From Pyronema omphalodes (taxonomy: Eukaryota; Ascomycota; Pezizomycetes; Pezizales; Pyronemataceae): DNA of 64,000 bases. Positions 54,786 to 64,000 of this stretch are shown here, in pieces. The stretch covers positions 62,001 through 126,000 of the forward strand of contig JAJJXM010000065.1 of NCBI GenBank assembly GCA_024516155.1, given 5' to 3'. Numbering within the stretch: the stretch's first letter is position 1; every line of letters starts with the position of its first letter. The notes under the pieces are model-generated. The model saw only the letters and a list, made by a program, of their open reading frames with translations. It searched no databases and had not been told where the DNA came from. The translations under genes and the position numbers were made by a program.

Positions 54786-56880
54786 AATACGTATGGAAGA
54801 TAGGAATAACGATTTGAAAGGGAATATGACATGTGATGACTTTGTGGAGGATTGATAGCGACGAAAATGGAATCTAGTCGCGCTTGGGATGTTACAGTTA
54901 ACAATGGGGCTTCTTGTTTGTGGATGAAAATAAAACATGGTTTTTTCAATACCTGATAGCATCTCTTTTGATACCTCCTAGTATCCGTTTGGCCACCATC
55001 ATGTGTGCTTCAAGGCTTTAGTAGTTGCCCTGCTGCGATAAGGCTGCCAAATTCCTTTCTTCAAGCGGCTCAGAAACACTACTCTAGCGTGGGATCATAG
55101 TATTTTTTTCCTCTGTGAGCAAGTCTGGCGACACAGTGTAACATCTAGCCGGGTTGTGCGGAGACTGAAGCTACGGCAAAAAATACATTCTCTAGGTGTG
55201 AAGAGCCGCCATCATATCGAAACTCAGATCATTACACTTTACTCATATAGAAACATGAAACAGTCAATATTTTCTTCTTACCTGTTATTGGAATCGCAAC
55301 TCTATCGGTAGTAGGCATAGAATTGTTGTCATCACGTTGCTTTCCGTAGTGTCATCAAATGATCTTGATAAAACCCCAGTCACTCGATCCAAGTTGATTG
55401 CACCCCTATATACTTCTTCTCATAGTAGCCCCATTAAAAAAACATATATTAACATGATTCATACGTAGCATCTCGCAGTTCACAGCAGATTTCTTATTGA
55501 TCGTTTTGGCACCATTTTCTCCACGGATGCGGCGGATGCCAAACAAAGGTCTAAAGATACCGAACACAGCTTCAAGTACCAGTCTAAATAAATTTACAAT
55601 TTTTTTTCTCTCGGTATCATATCCTTCTCCATTGACACAACTCAATTATTTCTATGGTTCCACAAAAGCAAACGATATCTCTGTAGCCGAAACTTAAAGT
55701 ATGTACCCGAATGCCGAATATACACTGCATTGTGGGGAAGTTGGAAACTCAATTCAAGCACGTGTTCACGATACACAGAGTTGATCATAGTAGCCAGGAT
55801 AAGCGATGGATACATGGGGATAGATATGTGGATAGAGTTATTCTGACTTAAGCTATTTTAGGGGCGCCAGCAGACATGGAACATGGTGTTATTATCACGT
55901 GCACATGGAGCTTGCGCGGCTGCCGCGGAAGTGGGTATGCTATGTGAAGCCGAGATGGCTTTGGGTTACATACACTCTCGGTTACTACAGTCTCGGTTAT
56001 GTTAGCATTCTTTTTTTTGGGAGGGGGTTTATATGAATTTATTAACGAGATTAGTTTAGTGACTTTTAGTCCCGTGGTTTATCGAGAGGTTATTAGCTTT
56101 CGTCTCTAACCGACTAGCATTCGATTTTTTGCCTCTATGAATATCCGATATTTACCAACCCCGCGAAACCTTCACATCTATAGCCAAACATACCCTTATG
56201 TATAAAAACAATATTTTCTAGTGTAACGCAAGAGAATCATGTATTACACGATTAGGATAGAGGGGAATTTATAAAGTTTGATTGCGAATTATGTTTGTGA
56301 AAAGTTGTTTTTGTTATCAATAGGACCTAATGGATAACTTAGCTCTTCGCACCTACATATGTCATAGTCCCTAAATCAGCGGGAGTATGATAAGGACGTT
56401 GCGAGCAATAAAATTCGAAATGCTTGCTGGATAGAATTCTATCGCGTGTGAAGTGACGGGTTTTGTCAGCTACATGTATTTCATTTGAGGTAACTTGATG
56501 TATTGCGTATTAATACCTCTCAAACCTCCCATACATCTCTCTAATTCCCAATATCTATCATATGTAAACCAATAAAAATATAAACATATAACCAAATCAA
56601 TCACCATTCCACTTCGTAAATCGTGCCTTATCCTGCTTTATCGTTATGATACATGATATGTTCATATGTGATATTTTCATGAATGATAATGTATGTACCT
56701 ATTTTGCAGCTTGATGCAAGCGCGACATTCACCTTGGCAACCTAGTGCAAATTGTAAAACTTCGCAATGAGGTTCGCAATGAATCATGAGGTAATGAATG
56801 CTGAATAATCAATAATGAAAAAATAAATAATAAGTCCAATACTAATTACTAATCATAGATTACTAATCATAGATTATGAA
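54786..56880. other. gene-poor region
   Basis: 2.1 kb A/T-rich, no supportable gene. Confidence 0.5.
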
Positions 56881-56912
56881 CCATAACCCATAACCCATAA
56901 CCCATAACCCAT
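56881..56912. repeat. CCATAAC heptanucleotide, four copies
   Basis: Four exact 7-bp units plus part of a fifth. Not the telomere unit of ascomycetes (TTAGGG), although similar in look. Confidence 0.9.
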
Positions 56913-57143
56913 GATCACCAGCCATATAACAATCACCACTGCTTCATTTACTCTATTCCTCCCCCCATAGACCCACCGATCCATAGACCCATCGATCCAC
57001 TTCTCCACCGCTCCACGTCTCCCGACACAACATGACACAGCGCTATGGCATGGCATGGCATGGTATGCTTCAATATGATATTTGATTTGTGAATATGATA
57101 GCTCACAAAATGATCCATACCAATACCTCACTCTGCAAATCAC

Positions 57144-57206
57144 ACTCCACATACTCCACATACTCCACATACTCCACATACTCCACATACTCCACATACT
57201 CCACAT
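57144..57206. repeat. ACTCCACAT 9-bp array, seven copies
   Basis: Seven near-perfect 9-nt units, followed by CTTATCA and GCACTTCGC short repeats to about 57310. Confidence 0.9.
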
Positions 57207-57530
57207 TCTGCACTTCATACTTATCACTTATCACTTATCACTTCGCGATCTGCACTTGGTCTCTGCGCTTCGCACTTCGCGATCTGCACTCTGCACTCCA
57301 CATTCCGTGCTCAGTGCTCAGTACTCAGCATTCTGTAAATCGTTAGGGTAGGGCTAGGGCAAGAAACGACATTTTGTTGTTTTTGTTTTTGTTTGTATGA
57401 TGTATAGATGGATGGATGTATAGAAGAAAAGAGAGGATAGAGTAGAAGATAGAAGACAGGATAGAAGATAGAAGATAGATATATTCGCTATAGACTATAT
57501 TTAACGGGCAAAGACAAGCAAAGCAAATAA

Positions 57531-57737
57531 AAGCAAAGCAAAGCAAAGCAAAGCAAAGCAAAGCAAAGCAAAGCAAAGCAAAGCAAAGCAAAGCAAAGCA
57601 AAGCAAAGCAAAGCAAAGCAAAGCAAAGCAAAGCAAAGCAAAGCAAAGCAAAGCAAAGCAAAGCAAAGCAAAGCAAAGCAAAGCAAAGCAAAGCAAAGCA
57701 AAGCAAAGCAAAGCAAAGCAAAGCAAAGCAAAGCAAA
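57531..57737. repeat. AAAGC pentanucleotide microsatellite, about 41 copies
   Basis: About 207 bp of uninterrupted AAGCA units. All three minus-strand frames are open as poly-FALLC, which is an artefact. Flanked by other low-complexity sequence to 58640. Confidence 0.95.
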
Positions 57738-58652
57738 TAAAAGCAAATAGAAGGAAAGCAAAATAAAAGCAAAATAAAAGAAATAACGCTAATCCACAGA
57801 AAAAAAACAAATCTTATAAACAAATCTTATAAACAAAAACAAACAGATAAGATACAACACCAAACAAAAACAAACAGATAAGATACAACACCAAAAAAAA
57901 AGAAAGTTGAAACCACAAATATAAAAGAAAAATGGTAATGCTAATGGTAATGCTAAGGGTAAAGGTAAAGGTAAAGGTAAAAGTAAATAGACTTCAAAAA
58001 AAATCACTTGAAACACTAGAAAAAAAACTAGGTAGGTTAGGTAGGTTAGGTAGATAAAACAAAGCACAAACACCCCCATTTGATATATCCCTCCTCCCAT
58101 GGGCCATAATCCCCATCCCCATAACTCACCATCCCCGCCTCACCCCACTTCACCTCGAATAACCCGCTCAGTCTGTAACAATCCACACCCACAGCCCGAA
58201 CCATCAACCCCCCTCTTCCCACTAATACACCCCCATAACCTCACAATCCACACGACACGGCACACAACGACGCCATAGTCTTTGTTGTTCCACCACAACA
58301 AAAAGAGAATTGAAGGATTACAAGCATGGTATCATCAGATTTTTATATATATACTCCACCCCCCGTCTCCCGTCTCCCGTCCCCCCCCCCCCCACCCCCC
58401 CGCCCCACCTGCATGTATCCGCGCACCTAAAGACAACAAAAAAAGAACACCCGAACCAAGTAAATAACAACAAAGACAAAAAAGACCAGAGAAAAATCCA
58501 AAAAGAGAAGAAGACAAATAAAGGAAAAAGCAAAGAAGAAGAAAAAAAAAGTATAATGGAAAAGAAGAAGAAAAAACAAAAACTTTAAATGAGAAAAAAA
58601 AAATCTCAAAGCCAAAGCAAAGCAGAAAAAAAAACGTATTACATATTACATA
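57738..58652. other. low-complexity A-rich block
   Basis: Simple repeats: AAACAGATAAGATACAACACC (two copies), GGTAAA, GGTAGGTTA, a 13-C run at 58381 and TATTACA. No gene. Confidence 0.7.
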
Positions 58653-59480
58653 TTACATATACTGCGTGTGAGACGGGAACCACTTTCTCATTTTAGTTTT
58701 AATATCCGCATCGGATATCTGTTCCTGGGTGCCGGATAGTTGATTCTGAAAGACTCTTAATCTCGCAGCATACATTTTTGGGGATTCCTGAGGTTTTGGA
58801 GAAGATTCATCGAATTCCTTTGCAAGATAATGACGACCATGTCTAGTCATTACCGGGTCTAGATTATCTTTAAGAATCTGCCACATTTTTGCAGGTTCAT
58901 TTTCCCCGTCTAAGAAAGCACGGATGGGGATGCTGCAAGAGGCATAGATGATCCATTGGGCTTGACCTTTTCTTTTAAGATAGACGGAATCTTCAAGAGG
59001 TGGCTCGCGGCGTTGGACAATCTCCCATAATCCCATTGATCCTAACAAGTGACGACAGGCTTGAGACCATTCTCGGTAGTTGTACTCGGTGAGAAGGATT
59101 ATTCGTCCTTCCTGGAAGGTGGCGTGTGTTGCTTGTTGCTCTCGTGGAACCCGGTAGACTGAGGAGCTATCGGAGGATTTTGAGGTGCCGTTACGTATGG
59201 ACATGCTAGACATTTCGGCGGTTGCGGGGGGTGTTAATTCTTGTTGAGTTTGAGGGTATCTTCGTCTTTGAGCAGCGAGTTGTTGATGATGCTGATGTTG
59301 ATGTTGGGGTTGATGATTTATTGGTTGAGGTGGAGGTCTTTGATTATTCGGATTTTTGAAAATGGCCGCAAAGCCGGAGAGAATACTCGAATCGTCAGGG
59401 GCAGCCAGTTTGAATCTGTGATTCCAAATACAAAAAGTTGATTCTTGCAGTTGGGGTCGCGAGACAACGGCGGTTGGTGG
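58653..59480 (-). CDS. Ty1/copia Gag-like open frame (retroelement fragment or domesticated gag)
   Basis: The frame is open from 59480 to the stop at 58653. The first ATG is 59213 (186 aa), and the Gln/His/Pro-rich stretch before it is also open and probably coding. Gag landmarks in order: FQEGRIILLTEYNYREWSQ (the 'L.G.NY..W' opening), RHLLGSMGLWEIV, PAKMWQILKDNLDP, SPKMYAARLRVFQNQ and ISDADIKTKM. They match UBN2-type Gag polyproteins of copia elements. The frame stops where Gag would reach its zinc knuckle; no protease, integrase or reverse transcriptase frame follows. Downstream is simple-sequence DNA. No LTRs were found in view. Either a truncated element or a captured gag; the preserved frame slightly favours the latter. 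Confidence 0.6.
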   Translation of the reverse strand, partial: PPTAVVSRPQLQESTFCIWNHRFKLAAPDDSSILSGFAAIFKNPNNQRPPPQPINHQPQHQHQHHQQLAAQRRRYPQTQQELTPPATAEMSSMSIRNGTSKSSDSSSVYRVPREQQATHATFQEGRIILLTEYNYREWSQACRHLLGSMGLWEIVQRREPPLEDSVYLKRKGQAQWIIYASCSIPIRAFLDGENEPAKMWQILKDNLDPVMTRHGRHYLAKEFDESSPKPQESPKMYAARLRVFQNQLSGTQEQISDADIKTKMRKWFPSHTQYM

Positions 59481-60081
59481 TTAAGAACGACTGTCACTGT
59501 CTGGCTGAAAGAAGCTGGCTGTAGAGGTGGTTGATGAGAGATGATGTGGAATTCGGATGGCAGAAATGCCCTGCTGAGGGTAGATGTAGAGGGAGGGGTA
59601 TTCGGAAAGATACCACGCGCGTTAAGATCTAACAGCTTTAGAAAATACGCGGCCGGTGCGCGAGGATTTATGTAAGGTTAGTCTTCCACGTGAGTTACTG
59701 AATAGCGCTGGGTCCATAGCGGCGGAATATGAATAAACCCGGTACAAGGACTCATGTTGTAGCTGATATAAATATGGTAGGATGAAGCTGTTCTGGCATG
59801 GATTGTGTTGATGAGTTGATCATCCAACCAAATATCGTGGCGCTTGGTGGGGCGTGCATGATAATAGCTACTAAGAAGGATGTATCCTACTAATCGATTA
59901 CGACTCCTCCTCCTGAAACCAATTGCTGGTTTTTTCCAAATGCTCAACTTTTTTTTGATGATGATCGTAATAATTTTTTATACCTGGATCAAAGCACAAG
60001 TGAGAGATCAAGCCTCTGAATGAGAGGTTGCGATGTTGTTTCGAGTAGCCTCCGCCGCACCAAACATCTTGGCAGGGGAAG
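59481..60081. other. uncertain minus-strand coding potential
   Basis: Two overlapping minus-strand frames (to 59678 and 59898) have a coding-like look but no domain. Possible exons of a gene with 60082-60540; splice links could not be settled. Confidence 0.3.
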
Positions 60082-60540
60082 TTAAGATGGCGCACTGATC
60101 CTCAGTCTATATAAAGCGAATCTGCTTTTTCCCGTTAGTCTTGGAAAAATAGAGCAATTAGTATCCCATTCCCAACCATCGACACTTCCAAGTTCGATGC
60201 TGCTCGCACCAGGAATCTCACGATGGAATGTGGCCGAAGAACCCAAGATGTCGCTGCGCCATTCACCATCGGATTTTTGACCAGAGATGGTTGGATCTAG
60301 AACCCGCAAGAATGGGGGAGGTCGAGTCTCTCGACGGTTATCAGGAGCTCCGGAGCCGCTTCTACGCATAGAACCCTTTTGCGTAATCAATTCTGGAGCG
60401 GAAGCTAAATTACGAATATGTAGTCGCTTCGAGCTGGCAAAACCGTTGTGGTGGGGGGATGTGGGGGGAGATCCCCGATGGTCGGGAGTCGAGACCAACT
60501 TCTTCAGGAGACGAATGTTTACATTTTGGTGGTGGCAAAT
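60082..60540 (-). CDS. probable exon of an uncharacterised gene
   Basis: An open frame of about 150 codons ending in TAA at 60082. It has balanced codon use and Ser/Pro/Arg-rich composition (SMRRSGSGAPDNRRETRPPPF, then DGEWRSDILGSSATFHREIPG). It has no ATG near its start, so if coding it is an internal or last exon with an acceptor upstream. No family recognised. Could be spurious. Confidence 0.3.
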   Translation of the reverse strand: MCHHQNVNIRLLKKLVSTPDHRGSPPTSPHHNGFASSKRLHIRNLASAPELITQKGSMRRSGSGAPDNRRETRPPPFLRVLDPTISGQKSDGEWRSDILGSSATFHREIPGASSIELGSVDGWEWDTNCSIFPRLTGKSRFALYRLRISAPS

Positions 60541-62988
60541 GAACTATCGTATGGATGGTTTCGTTTTGAAGCGAATTGACCACGAATCTACACAGCCGTC
60601 TAACTCGATTCATCAAATGAACATTTGAAAACATTTTCGCAGACTATCACCGAAACATCAATTAGTATCTTCAAGAAGCTTCTCGGGAAATCAAACAGTA
60701 CGTACCTAACAACTAGTTCGCAGCTTTAGCCTTCTCAGCATTGTCCAGTTCGAAATTCTCTGCCGAGTTGTTGGGGGCTCATGCGGCGGCTGAGGGAGTG
60801 AAATGAAGCAAAAGGTTGACATAGTTGGCGGCAGATTGGGCGTGTGCTGAGGTAGGTGCGCGTCTAAAGACGTCAAAGATGGGGTATAAGTTTCGTCGTT
60901 GACGTGGAACAAAGTTACCCCTAGACTAAGCGACCTGCCACAACGTCATGGACGCCAGCCGGACGATCCGTCCGAGCTTTATGAGCCGAGTGTTGTCGGT
61001 TGGGAAAGCGGGAAAGGCATGATCTTCAATGTGTTTCAGCCCTTTGTGAAGCGAGAGAAAATCGTGTGGAGATGTTTTTCAGGGTTCGTTGAGAAAAGGG
61101 GAGTATCAAATAGGTTGTTTTTCATAATTCAAAGCAACAATGATTTCATCATTCATCATGAATTCCTCGAAATCCCCTTCAATATCCCCCCAAAACAGTG
61201 ACATAATCTCAATATACACAAATCAACACTGATGAAATCATTCCCCATAAAAAAAACCATCATGATCCACTTCGATTACCTCCACAAACCGCGATATGAT
61301 CTCAAAATCTTAAAAAATCCTATCAGCTTAACTAATCTCATCGCACGTCCGGGCCTTAGCACATCCCGCACTAACCACATCCCTTGGCCATCTCTTATGG
61401 TCATAGTCCCAGATCCCCGAGCATCCGAGGGAGCGGATATGGTACGGAAGGGTCCCATGGTGGCATATGACCATAAATACGATCCATAACGTCCGTCTTT
61501 TAAAAATGCAGGGTGCGTCTTGTCGAAGCCTAACGTCTGGAAAGGTACCCCCTATGAATTTTTTTTTACGAATCAAAAGAGGATCAAAGAGGATCGTAAG
61601 AGAATCAAAAGAGAATCCCGAAATAAGCTAACGGGAAATTACACCATACAGGCATACAAGCATCCATAAATCAGAACATCGGAATACCGGCAGGAAACCT
61701 TTGTCGACTGTCGAGACTCGGAGAAGTTGTTACTAGTATTTCCGTGTCTAAACAAACTAGCAGTTAGCGAAGGTAAGGAATATCCACTATATCCCGCCCG
61801 CCCCGTTTCACGCTTTTCACGCTTCTCTCAACGGGCCGAATCATGATCCCTCTAGTTATCCCGGTTCCGATTTATCGATTTATCGATACGTAAAAGCGGA
61901 CGGAATCGGTCCATCTACATACATAGGTTGCTTACATATGCTGGATCATTATGGTGACTCTTTTATTGAACTGATTGATAATATCTCGTGACAAAATTAT
62001 AGCAAAAAGAAAAGTCATTATGTTTTATCTGGACAGGAGTGGCTTTTTTGATGAAAAAGATGCTATGAGAATTATTTTCAAATCACAAACCCCCATATTC
62101 CCCTCTATGGATTCCCTCGCATTCCCTTATATTCCCACGTCGCCAGACGTCCTATGTAACATTGTCAATCACCTTATATCTTCCAGTAAAGTAACACAAC
62201 ACAATGTCAATCCCAGCGCCTTCAGGACATATCCAAGACCTCCAAGACCTCCAGAGTAACCATATACCCGCACCTCGAAGCTCAAGCTCGGACCAACTCC
62301 CATCCCATCCCCTGTCCCCTGATTCAAGCCGATTGGGGCCGCACAGGACAGAGACACACAGTGACCACTACGGTGTATGCCCTGGGCCAAAGATGATACA
62401 ACAACATCGTATGATCTCTCAAGCAAAAACTCTCTGATCTTTTTTTTCGTTTCCCGTTTCTCGAAGCTACTAGAACTAAGGAAGAGGTTTCAGGCTTGGA
62501 ATTGTACATAGGCGTTACGAATATGATAAATATCGTACGATCAACAACACGGCCCGTAGACTCGGTGACTCGGTGATTCGGTGGATTTATTGATACGTCC
62601 GTTGATACATCCGTTGAAGGCCCCTTTGTGGGCTGATATCATGGAGGATCATTACCGAGTTTTGATCAATATTCCGTCCGCCTCCCGCAATTACCATAAA
62701 GCGTTATTGTAGGGGGACTATCATCCGAAGAGCAAGGAGCAAGGAGGAGCAAGGAGCAGGGAGCATAAACACCGAGTTTCTCGAGGGTCGAGCTACATAG
62801 AAAGCTTTAATACCTCTATTATCAATGGATTAACAAATTCAAACAAACAAACGCCAACTCCTTGCTCCAAGTCCTAACCAAATATTCCACCGTAATAAAT
62901 ACAACAAATTTTGAAATCATAGTATCAACAACATCTAACTTTTCTTCAACAAGGTTAATTTTGAGGGCAGTTGTAGCCTGTACAGTGC
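60541..62988. other. gene-poor region
   Basis: 2.4 kb. A 77-codon plus-strand ORF at 62204-62437 sits after a plausible leader but has no other support. Short AGCAAGGAG repeats at 62735-62765. Confidence 0.5.
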
Positions 62989-64000
62989 CTACGATTTGGT
63001 GTTCAGAAACCCATTCTCCATCAATAGTTTGCCTACTCCACCCTTCAGCAGCTCTCCCCGTTCTAGAAGTATCTTAAGCTTATCAGCCCTCTCCTGAGCT
63101 ACGGGAACGACCTTCTCCATATGTCCTTCAGACACCTTATGTCTCTTCTTTGCTGTCTCCTTGATCCGGTCTTGGATTTCCTCCATCCTATCCCGGATGA
63201 TTTCACCGGCTTTCTCGTATGCTTCGTCTGGCAGGGCTTCAAAGAACCTCGTTGGACGCTCTAAGCTCTTGGTAGGGTAGTCATATTGTAGAAGAGTCTT
63301 CAGCTCGTGATCGAGGTCCGAAGGTGAGGAACGTGAAGAGGCATAGGCCTCTCCGAGCTGTGACAGCAGTGCGTCAAGACTGGGTATTGAGCGTAGTTCG
63401 TCGTCAGAGAGGTACGGTGTAGCAGCTGACGGTGACGGGGTAGGTGCAGCGTATGGTGGGGAGAGAGGTGTGTTGACACGGATGGTCCGGTCTGGGTCCT
63501 CTGGAGGTGGAGTAGGTTTGATGGAAGGTAAGCGAATCTGCTTATTTCCTGGAAGTGGTGCTACATCTTTACGAAGTGGAAACCTCGACTGCTCTGGTGA
63601 CGGTCGATTGTAGTTCTGGTTACTTAGTGGAGGTTCGGCACGGCTGTAGTTCTGGTTACTTGGTGGAGCTTCTGTACGGCCGTAGTTCTGGTTGCTTGGT
63701 GGAGGCTCGGTACGAGTGTATATAGGATTGACTGGTGGGTTCGCAATGTTGATAGGCCGAGGAGCAAACCTGGAAGGTTCCGTAGGACGAATAGCTTCTC
63801 GGCTGCCACGATAGGGTAGGACCGTCCGGTCTGTGTTTCTGTCAGTCGAGGTCGGTTCGGTAAGATCCAGGAACGAACCATTAAACGGAGGCCTGTCCTG
63901 GATCCGAACTTCCTTTCCTTTGATCTTGGGGGTGGACGCACGCTCTTGTACCGACTCGTCGAACAGACTGCTGTTGATAGTAGTTTCATTCTGCCAGAGT
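62989..64000 (-). CDS. proline-rich protein with 12-residue repeats, partial (runs off right edge)
   Basis: The frame is open from the right edge to a stop at 62989 (337 aa visible), with no start in view. The only early ATGs, such as 63186, are internal. The visible N-terminal part is unstructured (FDESVQERASTPKIKGKEV..., many Pro, Thr, Arg). It is followed by three 12-residue tandem repeats (RTEPPPSNQNYG type), a Pro/Ser section, and a C-terminal domain with predicted helices (YLSDDELRSIPSLDALLSQL, LPDEAYEKAGEIIRDRMEE, VVPVAQERADKLKILLERGEL). No catalytic motif is seen. Not recognised; a Gag-like retroelement protein or a chromosomal protein are both possible. Confidence 0.55.
   Translation of the reverse strand, partial: LWQNETTINSSLFDESVQERASTPKIKGKEVRIQDRPPFNGSFLDLTEPTSTDRNTDRTVLPYRGSREAIRPTEPSRFAPRPINIANPPVNPIYTRTEPPPSNQNYGRTEAPPSNQNYSRAEPPLSNQNYNRPSPEQSRFPLRKDVAPLPGNKQIRLPSIKPTPPPEDPDRTIRVNTPLSPPYAAPTPSPSAATPYLSDDELRSIPSLDALLSQLGEAYASSRSSPSDLDHELKTLLQYDYPTKSLERPTRFFEALPDEAYEKAGEIIRDRMEEIQDRIKETAKKRHKVSEGHMEKVVPVAQERADKLKILLERGELLKGGVGKLLMENGFLNTKS
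63611..63718 (-). repeat. 36-bp in-frame tandem repeat, three units
   Basis: Units 63611-63646, 63647-63682 and 63683-63718 code for 12 residues each within the right-edge proline-rich gene. A degenerate fourth unit follows. Confidence 0.85.

Noticed and set aside
56881..56912. Possible telomeric repeat
   Set aside because: The unit is CCATAAC, not CCCTAA.
57343..57823. Three minus-strand ORFs of poly-FALLC
   Set aside because: Direct translation of the AAAGC microsatellite.
62204..62437. 77-codon plus-strand ORF with a good leader
   Set aside because: Ser/Pro/His-rich without domain; not enough to call a gene.

Overview
The window reads as nuclear DNA of a filamentous ascomycete (Pezizomycotina). 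The overall gene flavour (Clr5-ankyrin proteins, a large polytopic membrane family, degenerate LINEs) suggests a Leotiomycetes-like plant-associated fungus, but that placement is inference. Genes carry short introns of about 50-100 nt with gta(t/c/a)gt-like donors and CTAAC-like branch points. Mitochondrial genes are nuclear-coded, there is an intron-bearing tRNA-Ile(AAT), and retroelement debris lies in gene-poor stretches. No prokaryotic operon structure, rRNA or CRISPR array is seen.

Layout. (1) 1-2.7 kb: the 5' part of a UstYa/DUF3328-like gene runs off the left edge. It is divergent from a secreted precursor-like protein built of four tandem FxY-rich repeats with Kex2-type Lys-Arg sites. 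This pair resembles the edge of a dikaritin-type (UstYa-dependent) RiPP cluster and is the most interesting part of the window. (2) 3.2-7.6 kb: a zinc-ribbon/proline-rich/GTPase/coiled-coil/TM protein and a mitochondrial protein of unknown function. (3) 7.6-14.5 kb: gene-poor, with a decayed LINE 3' end and a 32-bp minisatellite. (4) 14.5-23.5 kb: a secreted GDPD phosphodiesterase, a short retroelement with an intact 15-bp target duplication, membrane paralogue A, and an abundant-type cell-surface protein. (5) 23.5-29.3 kb: gene-poor, microsatellite-rich, with one small gene at its end. (6) 30-36.8 kb: dense conserved genes, namely an M28 aminopeptidase, an anchored hypothetical, a STEEP1-like zinc protein, ATP synthase subunit k (ATP19) and an MTP18/MTFP1 mitochondrial fission protein. 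(7) 38.4-45.8 kb: membrane paralogue B with a 1,018-bp TIR element inserted upstream, and a Clr5-ankyrin gene. (8) 45.8-64 kb: tRNA-Ile, a knottin-like small secreted protein, an RBR E3 ligase, a low-complexity block with about 41 copies of AAAGC, a copia Gag-like frame, and a proline-rich gene running off the right edge.

Gene models were spliced by eye; all exon junctions are inferences from splice signals, reading phase and family fit. Several genes look collectively 'accessory' or host-facing: the RiPP-like pair, the knottin, the surface protein, the expanded membrane proteins and the ankyrin protein. They alternate with conserved mitochondrial and housekeeping genes.
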